Source: JAAAPF01 sp964481035 (GTDB lineage: Bacteria > Pseudomonadota > Alphaproteobacteria > Geminicoccales > Geminicoccaceae). From it: a stretch of DNA of 18,613 nucleotides. Of the stretch, positions 1-7,144 are shown piece by piece. The stretch lies in assembly GCA_964481035.1 (NCBI GenBank), contig CAYZSE010000067.1:1-18613 (forward strand). The letters are read 5' to 3'. Position numbers and translations under genes: made by a program. The first letter of the stretch is position 1; the number at the start of each line of letters is the position of its first letter. The notes beneath the pieces are model-generated. The model made no database searches. It had not been told where the DNA came from and worked only from the letters and a program-made list of their open reading frames with translations.

Positions 1-114
1 TGACCCAGAGCCGACGTGACCGGGGCGCCAGGGCGGGACGATGACCACTTCGTCTTGCCCTTCGAAAGCGGTCGCGACAACGCTCGGCCGAGAGGAGGTA
101 GGAATGATGCTCAT
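1..114 (-). CDS. Possible partial gene running off the left edge
   Basis: From an ATG at 114 the minus strand is open for 38 codons to the window edge. The translation starts M-S-I-I-P-T-S-S-R-P and includes D-E-V-V-I-V-P-P-W; a GTG farther upstream would lengthen it by 18 codons. GC at codon third positions is about 71 percent by my count, higher than in the other two positions' frames but well below the operon genes. There is no good ribosome site before the ATG. The opposite strand is also open over most of this stretch, so this call is weak. Confidence 0.2.
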   Translation of the reverse strand, partial: MSIIPTSSRPSVVATAFEGQDEVVIVPPWRPGHVGSGS

Positions 115-171
115 AAGAGGGGGTCTTGCTGAACGCGGCGCCTTCTCCACGATCAGTTGAGATTTCACACT

Positions 172-216
172 CGGCTTAATCGAGGGAGCGAAGAGGTGGA
201 GATGGCCGGCTTAATC
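172..216. repeat. Pair of 10-base direct repeats
   Basis: CGGCTTAATC occurs at 172-181 and again at 207-216, a spacing of 35 bases, in the non-coding DNA past the end of the operon. The repeats are more AT-rich than their surroundings. They might be a binding site pair or a trace of recombination. No insertion-sequence gene is seen beside them. Confidence 0.45.
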
Positions 217-277
217 CCGGGACCACGGCCAGCTTCCATCGTCATCAGCAAAAAGTCGTCACCGAGGACACTAATAG

Positions 278-790
278 CTACGAGATCGCGGCAAGAAACT
301 CTTCGATATCCTCGCGCAGTCGCGCGTTGTCCTGCTCCAGACGCTGGATGTCGGCGTCGAGATTGGAGCTGCCGCGCCGGCCCAGATTGATTTGACGTTG
401 TGCGAGATCTTCTTCACGTGCGCGCAATTGGGACAAGCGCTGCTGGGCTGCGGCTTCTTCCACATGAGCGCGATCGAGGGCGGCGCTCTGCTGGGCGAGG
501 CTGCGATTGAGGTTGGCGAGCCTGCCGTTCAACGAGCGCCGCTGGCCCTGCAGCGAGGCGCGCTCCGCTTCGAGTCGCGCCGCCTCGGATTGCAGCTCGT
601 CGCGGCGCGCTTCGGCGGCGACGGCCTGAGCCTGCAAGCCCGCCGTGTCGTCGTCGTAGTTGCTGGTGAGGAGGCCGTGGTAGAGGCCGCCGAAGAAGCC
701 GGCCTGCGACGGGTCACGCGAGGCCTGGCAAGCTCCGAGCAAAAGGATGCCGCCGATGGCGAGGGGAAGACGAAGAACGCGGTGCCGCAT
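278..790 (-). CDS. Small coiled-coil lipoprotein
   Basis: 170 residues, last gene of the block, 25 bases after the previous stop. The signal contains a hydrophobic core and lipobox L-G-A-C with Cys21; Gln follows, which suggests outer-membrane location. A short Gly/Tyr-rich segment (31-46) precedes a long, highly charged Glu/Arg/Gln/Ala helix (50-170) with clear heptad pattern, broken near 137-142 by G-R-R-G-S-S. The final 29 residues match the C-terminal helix of the preceding lipoprotein. ATG 790 has a GGAG about nine bases upstream; the longer open frame up to 1375 lies inside the preceding gene and is not real. Likely a structural partner of the preceding lipoprotein, perhaps by forming a heteromeric coiled coil. 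I do not recognise a named family. Confidence 0.82.
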   Translation of the reverse strand: MRHRVLRLPLAIGGILLLGACQASRDPSQAGFFGGLYHGLLTSNYDDDTAGLQAQAVAAEARRDELQSEAARLEAERASLQGQRRSLNGRLANLNRSLAQQSAALDRAHVEEAAAQQRLSQLRAREEDLAQRQINLGRRGSSNLDADIQRLEQDNARLREDIEEFLAAIS

Positions 791-815
791 GGCGCAATGC
801 TCCAGGGTAAGTGAA

Positions 816-1616
816 TCAGGCGACGTCTGGCCGGTCGACGCCGGGCGGCACCTCGTCGATCGCGGCGACGAGCTCACGGTAGTCCGCCATGAGGCGCTCG
901 TTCTCCTGCTTGAGCCGCACCAGACGCGCGTCGAGCTCGCTGGTGTCCTTGCCGGCCTCTCGCAGCTGCGCGATGTCGCGCTCGACATAGCCGACCGTCC
1001 CCTGGCTCTCGACGATGAGAGACCGCATGGAATCGGCCGATCGGCTGGCCCGGGCGATGCGGTCGGCATAGTCGTCGGCGGTGATGGACCCGGCGGCGAG
1101 TTCGCGGTTGAGCCGCGCGATGTCGGCGCGCAACGCGCGGACGCTGGCATCCGCGTCGTCAGCGGCTTGGCGATATCGGGCCGTGTCCTCTTCGGCGGCG
1201 GCGACGCGCGCGCGCAGGTCGGTCTGTGCCGACGCAGCCTCGGTGTTGACGCGGTCGACGTAGGCGCCGGCGGCGTAGCCGAGGAAGGCGCCGACGGCGC
1301 AACCCGCGGCGGTGGTGGCGACGGTGGCGCCCGTGTCCCGGGTGGCGAGGGCGCCGGCGCCGAGCCCCACGACACAGCCGAGCGCGCCGCCCGAAGCGGC
1401 TCCGGTCAGGCGCGTCGACGCATGCTGCTTGGCCGCCTCGCAGAGGTTCCGGTCGGACCCGGTCAGATCGTCACAGCCACGGACGAGAAAGGCCATGTCG
1501 TCGAACAGGTTCGTGCGCGTGCCGTCGGCGGCGGTGGCGCACCCGGCCAGCAGCAACGGCAGGATGAGCGGCCAGCGGCGGCCTGCAAACGGCCGCGTCG
1601 CACCGGAACTGTTCAT
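816..1616 (-). CDS. Lipoprotein with glycine-zipper region and coiled coil
   Basis: 266 residues. The N-terminus is a lipoprotein signal: basic residues, hydrophobic core and lipobox L-A-G-C with Cys26. The following residue is Ala, not Asp, so outer-membrane sorting is expected by the E. coli rule. Residues 72-120 form a Gly/Ala-rich stretch with G-x-x-x-G spacing and several cysteines (81, 106), like glycine-zipper domains that insert in or pack against membranes. Residues 125-254 are a long charged helix with heptad character. Its last part (226-254) is strongly similar to the end of the next lipoprotein. The ATG at 1616 overlaps the stop of the SUMF1-fold gene, so translation is probably coupled. 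A far longer upstream extension in this frame (to 2573) is an out-of-frame artefact inside the preceding gene. Function unknown; an envelope tether or channel-forming component is possible. Confidence 0.83.
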   Translation of the reverse strand: MNSSGATRPFAGRRWPLILPLLLAGCATAADGTRTNLFDDMAFLVRGCDDLTGSDRNLCEAAKQHASTRLTGAASGGALGCVVGLGAGALATRDTGATVATTAAGCAVGAFLGYAAGAYVDRVNTEAASAQTDLRARVAAAEEDTARYRQAADDADASVRALRADIARLNRELAAGSITADDYADRIARASRSADSMRSLIVESQGTVGYVERDIAQLREAGKDTSELDARLVRLKQENERLMADYRELVAAIDEVPPGVDRPDVA

Positions 1617-3199
1617 CGGATACCCTCCACGAATCGTTGGATCAATGTCTCGCCCACGAGCGCCGGATCGCCCTCGTAGGCGAGGAGAACATCGTCGAAG
1701 ACTCCTACGGTCTGCGCGGTCTCGGGAAGTCCCCCGAGGCGCAGCTCCTCCGCGAGCAGGGCCGCTTGCGCCGTCAATTCCGCGCCGTCGTGATCGTCGG
1801 TGAGCGTGTAGATCGTGCCGAGAAAGCCCTTGCGCTGCACGGCGAGATCGGCCTCGGCCTCGTCGAGGCGCGCCTGCCGACTCGCGAGGTTCGCGCGCCA
1901 TTCGACGGCGCCCGCGTCGTCGCCGCGCTCGGTGGCGATTCGCAGCTGATCCTCCATCTGCCGGACCGCCACGCGGTAGCCGCGGACGAGCCGCATCTGT
2001 CCGTTCAGCACCTCGCCGAAGACCGCACCGGAGAGGATGGCCTGACGCATGGCGCGAGCCGCGGTCTCCTCGGCCCGGCTTCGTTCGGCGGCGAGCTCGC
2101 TCGCAGCGTCCGCGAGGACGACCGCGAGCTCGAGATCGGTGACCCGACCGCGCGCCTCCTCGAGCAGGGCGAGCGCGTCGCTCCCGGTGGCGACGGCGCC
2201 TCGGCCTTCGCGTTGCGCCTGCCAGGCGGCCGCGACCGCATCTGCCCGCTCGCTGCTGGTGCCGACCGGCGCCGAGACGACGAGGCGCAGGCCGAAGGTG
2301 TCGAGCGCGAGCGCCCGCCCGGTCGTGATGTCGAAAAAAGAGTATTCGGCCCGCTGCGCGCTGCGGATCTCCTGGAGCGGGGTGCGGAACGAGCCGCCGC
2401 GCGTGACGAAGCCACCGATCTGACCGTGGTCGCGGCCCACGCGGTTGAGCCGGAAGGGCTCCAGCACGAATTCCTCCGCATTGCCCAGCATGTCGTGCAG
2501 CCCGAGGGGGTTGGCCTTGCGGACGCCCGCGGGTTTGATCGCGCCACGGGCGGACGTCGGCCCCTGGAACCACGCGTGCTCGGGGGCGGGCTCACCGCCG
2601 AAGGACGTGGCCGCCCGAAAGACTTCGTCGTCGACGAGCGTGCCGCCGCGAGCGGCGAATTCCCACTCGGCCTCGGTCGGCAGCCGGACATAGCCGGCAT
2701 AGCGCCCAACGCGCGGCATGACGTCGCCGGCGTTGGCGAGCAGCCATTCGCTGAGCGCACGCGAGAAGGCGATGGCGTCGAACCAGGAGACGCCCGTCCG
2801 CGGCAGCGTGCCCTGCATGCCCGGATCTGGGCAGCCCTCGCCGACGACGGCCTGCCACTGGTCGCGCGTCACCTCGTACTTGCCGATGTAGTAGAGCCAC
2901 TGGGCGCCATCGGGAAACGCCCCGAGCAGATGCTGGCGCCGCAGATAATCGATGTGGCCGCTGGCGGCGTCGGGGGAGCCGAGCCGTACTTGCTGGTCGC
3001 CGAGGGCATCCGACGTGTCCGGCAGCGTTGCCACCGGCCGGAACACCATCGCGCCGTCGCACGGTAGCGGCAGCACGAGGTCGCCCGCCATCGGGTTCGC
3101 ATTGTAGAAGCGCTCGTCCCACGCGGCCGCCGCCGCCGAGCTGCCGGGGACGGCGGCGAGGAGCGCAGCGATCCAAAGAAGACGTGACATCCGACGCAC
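1613..3199 (-). CDS. Exported SUMF1/formylglycine-enzyme-fold protein with helical tail, likely non-catalytic
   Basis: 528 residues. A short signal peptide (6-25, A-A-A-A-A) suggests export. Residues about 45-312 carry the sulfatase-modifying-factor fold: G-K-Y-E-V-T-R-D-Q-W (106-115), V-S-W-F-D-A-I-A-F (137-145), R-L-P-T-E-A-E-W-E-F-A-A-R-G-G (172-186), L-H-D-M-L-G-N-A-E-E-F (234-244), T-R-G-G-S-F (266-271) and F-G-L-R-L-V (302-307). True formylglycine enzymes have a reactive cysteine pair after the R-G-G-S motif; here that segment has no cysteine, so it is more likely a binding domain. The C-terminal part (320-528) is mostly helical with coiled-coil character and is not part of the usual family. 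Start: GTG at 3199 has GGGAG at 3207-3211 seven bases upstream, better than the internal ATG at 3190. Its stop overlaps the next ATG (ATGA). Confidence 0.87.
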   Translation of the reverse strand: MRRMSRLLWIAALLAAVPGSSAAAAAWDERFYNANPMAGDLVLPLPCDGAMVFRPVATLPDTSDALGDQQVRLGSPDAASGHIDYLRRQHLLGAFPDGAQWLYYIGKYEVTRDQWQAVVGEGCPDPGMQGTLPRTGVSWFDAIAFSRALSEWLLANAGDVMPRVGRYAGYVRLPTEAEWEFAARGGTLVDDEVFRAATSFGGEPAPEHAWFQGPTSARGAIKPAGVRKANPLGLHDMLGNAEEFVLEPFRLNRVGRDHGQIGGFVTRGGSFRTPLQEIRSAQRAEYSFFDITTGRALALDTFGLRLVVSAPVGTSSERADAVAAAWQAQREGRGAVATGSDALALLEEARGRVTDLELAVVLADAASELAAERSRAEETAARAMRQAILSGAVFGEVLNGQMRLVRGYRVAVRQMEDQLRIATERGDDAGAVEWRANLASRQARLDEAEADLAVQRKGFLGTIYTLTDDHDGAELTAQAALLAEELRLGGLPETAQTVGVFDDVLLAYEGDPALVGETLIQRFVEGIR

Positions 3200-3200
3200 T

Positions 3201-4406
3201 CTAGAGCTCCCGCATGCCTTCGGTGGGTTCGAGCCGGCTGGCCTTGATGCCGCCCATCGCCGCCGCCGCGAGCGTCGCGACCAGCGTGATGCCGGCCGTA
3301 GCGGCGAGGTGGGCCGGCGCCATCACGAAGACGTCGAAAGGGCGGTCGGCCTCGGCGAAGCGGGCGTTGATGGCGAGGCCGACCCCGAGCGCCGTGACGA
3401 CGGCGAGGGCCAAGCCGAGAGCCGCGATGACCAGCGCATGGGTCAGCGGAAAGGCGACGAGCTCGGTTCGGCTCGCACCCAGCAGGCGGAGCACGCCCAG
3501 GATCTGCCGCTTGCGCTCGACGTTGGCCCAGAGGCTCGAGCCGAGCGCCAGGGTGAAGCCGCCGAGACCGACGGCGCCGATGAGCACGAAGACCGCGGCG
3601 AGGTCGTGGCTCAGGTCCCGGGCGCGGCGAACTTCGTCCTCCGCCGCGACCACGCGATAGCCGTAGCGCGCGCGCAGTGTCCCGGCCAGCGCCTCGACAG
3701 AACCGATGTCGGCCGCGTAGAGCCGCACGTTCTCGAACAAAGGCTGCCGTTCCGCCAAGGGGCGCCCGGCGATGCCGAGTGCCGGCAGGGCGTAGCCGTC
3801 GCGGAAGGCTTCGAGCGTGTCCGCGACCTCCGGCACGGCCAGGATCTGCCGGCCGAACAGGAGGTCCGCCGGCAGAATGGCCGCCACCTCGAGGGTCAGG
3901 TCGAGCTTGGCTTCATGCTCGCCGGTGCGTCGCGCGTGCAGCCAGACGTCGTCGCCCACCTCGATGCCCAGCCGCTCGGCGAGATCGGCGCTGACGACCA
4001 TGCCGTCGGCGGCGAGCGGCGGCAGGCCCGCGCCGAGGAGCGGGTCGCCCGCCGTGCTCGGCAGCACGTCGACCGTGTCGACGCGGCCCGCAGCGGTGCG
4101 CAGCAGGGCGCGCGTCGCGATCGCCCGGTGCACCGGGACGAGGAAGCCGACGCCGTCGAGCGCGCGCAGCTCCGCGACATCGGCATCGTTCAGCGCGAAG
4201 GTGCCGGGCAGCGCGATCCGCAGCTTGCCCGGGTCTTGGGCGAGCGTTCGCATCAAGCCCTGCACGACGCCCACCCGCAGGCCGTCGATGACGAGAACGG
4301 GAACCAGTATGGCGCCGAGCGCGACGACGTAGCAGAGCGCCATGGCCCACTCCCGCCGCAAGTCGGCGAGCGCCAGGCGAGGCACGAGGCGGAGCCGCTC
4401 AAGCAT
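3201..4406 (-). CDS. FtsX-like ABC permease (LolC/MacB fold)
   Basis: 401 residues. The layout is that of the MacB/LolC/FtsX superfamily: one membrane segment near the N-terminus (21-41), a large periplasmic domain of about 225 residues, then three membrane segments (268-292, 318-346, 363-385). The E-R-K-R-Q-I-L-G-V-L-R-L-L-G-A-S stretch (297-312) is the typical coupling-helix region of the FtsX domain. It should form a homodimer with the preceding ATPase, since only one permease gene is present, unlike LolC/LolE. MacB partners usually include a MacA-like adaptor; none is seen, and the neighbours are a SUMF1-fold protein and two lipoproteins instead. The stop codon lies one base before the start of the next gene. 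Confidence 0.93.
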   Translation of the reverse strand: MLERLRLVPRLALADLRREWAMALCYVVALGAILVPVLVIDGLRVGVVQGLMRTLAQDPGKLRIALPGTFALNDADVAELRALDGVGFLVPVHRAIATRALLRTAAGRVDTVDVLPSTAGDPLLGAGLPPLAADGMVVSADLAERLGIEVGDDVWLHARRTGEHEAKLDLTLEVAAILPADLLFGRQILAVPEVADTLEAFRDGYALPALGIAGRPLAERQPLFENVRLYAADIGSVEALAGTLRARYGYRVVAAEDEVRRARDLSHDLAAVFVLIGAVGLGGFTLALGSSLWANVERKRQILGVLRLLGASRTELVAFPLTHALVIAALGLALAVVTALGVGLAINARFAEADRPFDVFVMAPAHLAATAGITLVATLAAAAMGGIKASRLEPTEGMREL

Positions 4407-5163
4407 GTTGCGCCGCCGTCGCGGACAGGCTCATGCGGTCTGGTTCGACGGCGGCGAGCCGGGATCGGTGGACCCCGGCCGACGATTGCCCGTCGATGTG
4501 CCAGCGCGCGAACGGGAAACGGTCGAGCAGCGCATGATCGTGGCTGACCACGACGAGCCCACGGCCTTCCTCGTAGCAGATCTCGCAGAGTAGGCCCATG
4601 ACGCGACGCGCCGTGCGCGGGTCGAGGGCGGCCGTGGGCTCGTCGGCGAGCACGAAGTCGGGCCCGTGCGCGAGCGCCCGGGCGACCGCGGCGCGCTGAC
4701 GCTGACCGAACGACAGATCCCCGACGCCGGCACGGCGCAGGGTGTCGAGCTCGAGACGGGCGAGCAGGTGGGCCAGCCGCGCGTCGTCGAGCCGAGCGGC
4801 GAGCCGCATCGGCAGCGCGATGTTCTCCTCGACCGAGAGGAAGGGCAGGAGGCCGCCGCCTTGCAGGACATAGCCGAAGCGGTGCCGCCGCAGGGCCGCC
4901 AGGCGCTCGTGCGCGCCTGTTGACCAGAGAGCCTGGAGATCGACATCGCCTGCGGGCGTGCGGATGGCGAAACGCTCCGCCGCGGTCGGGGCGAGGGCGA
5001 GGCCGAGGACGTCGAGCAGGGTGCTCTTGCCTGAGCCGCTCGGCCCGATGACCGCGGCGAGGCTGCGGGCGGTCAACGCAAAGCCTTCGACATCGAGCGA
5101 GAACTCGCGCTCTGCGTCGCGACGGACGCGGACCACGTGGCGCAGCTCGAGACGCGCGGCCAT
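4399..5163 (-). CDS. ABC transporter ATP-binding protein, LolD/MacB type
   Basis: 254 residues. All core ABC motifs are visible: Walker A G-P-S-G-S-G-K-S-T (40-48), Q-loop Y-V-L-Q (98-101), signature L-S-F-G-Q (150-154), Walker B V-L-A-D-E-P (171-176) with catalytic Glu175, D-loop A-A-L-D, and switch His208 in V-V-S-H-D-H. The signature has Phe in place of the usual third-position Gly (LSGGQ); such changes occur in working ATPases. The family (LolD, FtsE, MacB) powers mechanotransmission through FtsX-fold permeases rather than classical import. The tail after about residue 225 is longer than in LolD and rather basic. The gene overlaps the start of the permease gene by eight bases, which fits a coupled ATPase/permease pair. 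The substrate cannot be read from the sequence. Confidence 0.95.
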   Translation of the reverse strand: MAARLELRHVVRVRRDAEREFSLDVEGFALTARSLAAVIGPSGSGKSTLLDVLGLALAPTAAERFAIRTPAGDVDLQALWSTGAHERLAALRRHRFGYVLQGGGLLPFLSVEENIALPMRLAARLDDARLAHLLARLELDTLRRAGVGDLSFGQRQRAAVARALAHGPDFVLADEPTAALDPRTARRVMGLLCEICYEEGRGLVVVSHDHALLDRFPFARWHIDGQSSAGVHRSRLAAVEPDRMSLSATAAQHA

Positions 5164-5173
5164 CTACCGACCC

Positions 5174-7120
5174 CTACGGCAGATAGTCGAGAGGCATGGC
5201 GTAGACGCGCTCGCCGTCCGGCGTTCCCTCGTTGAGGCTCTGCCAGCGCCCTTCGTCGTCGTGCAGGCGCTCGAAGGCGCGCATCTTGCGGCGGAGCCGG
5301 TCGATGACGTCGCGCTGCTCGATGCTGGAGAGGTTGGCCCAGCGCGACGATGACATCTCCAGCAGTTCAGAGCGATATGGCAGGCCGTCGAGAAAGTCGC
5401 CCATCGCCCCGCCGAGCGTCTCGAACTGGGCGTCGACGAGCCGGCTGGGGTCGCGCGCCATGGAGGCGACGGCGCTCCGGACGCGCTCGAAGAACTCGGT
5501 GGAATCGGTCTGGCCGCGCGTTCCCTCGGCCGCGTCGACGATAGCCTGGAGAACCTCGCGCAAGGTGTTGAGCTGGTTCTTCGTGATGAGCAGGCGGACC
5601 TCGACTGCGGTCTTGGTCAGGTCCTCGAGCGCGCGGTCGGAGAGCCACGCCTCGAAGACGTCGGGCGCCTGCGCCCGTTGCAGCCGGCCCAGGAGCGCCA
5701 GCTGCATCGCGTAGGTGTCGAGGCTGGCCTTGCCTTGGCTGCCCGCCTCGTCCTGGGCGTCGGCCAGCTCGCCGTCCACGGCTGCCGAGATGTCCGTGGT
5801 GAGCTGCTCGACGAAGTCGTCGACGAGGCCGCGAAAGACTTCGGGATCGCCCCGCTCGATCGGGAAGTAGCGGTCGGTCTGGTCGCTGCCGAGACCACGG
5901 CTGAGGCGCCGGTACTCGCCCTCCGCATGACCGTGCGTGCTGGCACCGGCGGCGGTGCGCAGATGCAGCGTGTAGATGGCGATGCCGGCCTCGCGGGCAT
6001 CGGCGCTCAGCAGCTCCACGTCGGCGCGGTCGTCGATGGTCGAATCCCGGGCGAGCTTCGGCCCCGCGTCGCTGATGACGATCACGTAGCGCCCGTCGAA
6101 GCCGGCCCACCCGGCGTTCCCCACCGCGTCGGCGACGGCGGCGTAGACGTCCTCGTTGAAGCCGATGGAGCTGGCCTCGGCCTCGCTGACACCCTCGAGC
6201 GCGCGTTCGATCTCCGCCGGGCTTTGTCCCTTGCGCATCTTGAGGAAGGTCCGCGTCGTGTACTCGAGCTCCGCGACGGCCGTGGCGTCGTCACGGAAGC
6301 CGATGAGGCCGAAGCCGACCCGCTCGCCCACGTCCGAGCCCTGGATGCGCTCGGCGATGCGCAGCACCGCGTCGCGCGTGGCATCGATGTAGGGTCCCAT
6401 GGAGCGCGTCGTGTCGATGACGAAGAGAACGCCGACGTCGAACTCCTTCAAGATTTCGTCGCGCGACGGCCCCGGCGCCGTGGGCTCGAAGCTTTCGGGC
6501 ACGGAGGCGACCTGCAACAGGAGGAGTTCCTCGTAGGTGTTCGGATCGAACACGCTCGTGTGGTCGAGGATCGGGAGGATGTAGAACTCCTCGCGCAGGT
6601 CGACGTGCTCGGCCGGCTCTATCGACACGACAGGGCTGTCGTCCGGCAAGGCTTTCGCCACCGCCTGCTCGCGCAGCGCGGCCAGCTGCGTGACGAGATC
6701 CTCGGCCGCAAATAGCGCCTCGATATCGCTTGCCTCGCCAAAGAGCAGGGATCGTTCCCGACCGGCCGGGTTCGAGAAGGTGACGACGATGGTCTGCGAC
6801 CAATCGATCGCCTCGTCCGCCGGCAGCCAACCGAGCGTCGGCGGATTGGCCGCTGGCCCGACCTCGAGATGGCCGTCCTCGCGGGCGAAGACGTAGAGCG
6901 CCGAGAATGAGCGCGGCTGCGCCGCGATCGCCGCACCTGCCGGCGCCTCGAGCACCGTCGCGTCCGGCCGGACGAGCACGCGTTGATGCAACGTCGAGCC
7001 CTCCTCGACAGGCAATGGCCGGCGGTCTTGGGCCAGCGCCGCGGGAACGAGCGCGACCGCGGCGAGGCAGGCGGACCCCAGCAGGGCGGCGCGAATAACG
7101 TCGAGGTCAAGCCAGCGCAT
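5174..7120 (-). CDS. Exported vWA domain protein
   Basis: 648 residues with an N-terminal signal peptide (hydrophobic 9-28, A-L-A cleavage site near 30). Residues about 45-125 form a beta-rich region that could be an SH3-like fold. The vWA domain begins near 226: strand V-G-V-L-F-V-I-D then MIDAS D-T-T-R-S at 236-240, a G-F-R-D-D strand near 274-278, and V-I-S-D-A-G-P at 348-354. After the vWA domain (ending about 440) the protein is alpha-helical to its end. From memory the region N-terminal to and including the vWA domain resembles the C-terminal part of PpkA-type type VI secretion kinases, but there is no kinase domain here. Expected location is the periplasm. It starts 24 bases after the previous gene with a strong AGGGAGGGG (7129-7137) eight bases before the ATG, and ends ten bases before the ABC ATPase gene. 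Confidence 0.9.
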   Translation of the reverse strand: MRWLDLDVIRAALLGSACLAAVALVPAALAQDRRPLPVEEGSTLHQRVLVRPDATVLEAPAGAAIAAQPRSFSALYVFAREDGHLEVGPAANPPTLGWLPADEAIDWSQTIVVTFSNPAGRERSLLFGEASDIEALFAAEDLVTQLAALREQAVAKALPDDSPVVSIEPAEHVDLREEFYILPILDHTSVFDPNTYEELLLLQVASVPESFEPTAPGPSRDEILKEFDVGVLFVIDTTRSMGPYIDATRDAVLRIAERIQGSDVGERVGFGLIGFRDDATAVAELEYTTRTFLKMRKGQSPAEIERALEGVSEAEASSIGFNEDVYAAVADAVGNAGWAGFDGRYVIVISDAGPKLARDSTIDDRADVELLSADAREAGIAIYTLHLRTAAGASTHGHAEGEYRRLSRGLGSDQTDRYFPIERGDPEVFRGLVDDFVEQLTTDISAAVDGELADAQDEAGSQGKASLDTYAMQLALLGRLQRAQAPDVFEAWLSDRALEDLTKTAVEVRLLITKNQLNTLREVLQAIVDAAEGTRGQTDSTEFFERVRSAVASMARDPSRLVDAQFETLGGAMGDFLDGLPYRSELLEMSSSRWANLSSIEQRDVIDRLRRKMRAFERLHDDEGRWQSLNEGTPDGERVYAMPLDYLP

Positions 7121-7144
7121 GGTCCGGTCCCCTCCCTGTCCTCG

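Larger units (their letters stand above)
1..277. other. Downstream intergenic region, no convincing complete gene
   Basis: This stretch lies past the last stop of the operon. It is less biased in codon-position GC than the operon genes. It contains the direct repeat pair, an imperfect stem TGGCCG (203-208) / CGGCCA (226-231) with a 17-base loop, and on the minus strand a run of five T (250-254) after only a very weak stem near 257-270. None of these is a clear rho-independent terminator. A possible partial gene at the left edge is listed separately. Confidence 0.5.

Noticed and set aside
101..159. Short plus-strand frame after a perfect-looking AGGAGG at 93-98
   Set aside because: The frame from the ATG at 104 codes only about 18 residues with no features; likely chance.
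203..270. Possible rho-independent terminator after the operon
   Set aside because: The TGGCCG/CGGCCA stem has a 17-base loop and no T-run; the T-run at 250-254 follows only a three- to four-pair stem. Not convincing.
1617..2573. Upstream extension of the glycine-zipper lipoprotein
   Set aside because: It would overlap the SUMF1-fold gene in another frame and bury the lipoprotein signal; the ATGA overlap start at 1616 is far better.
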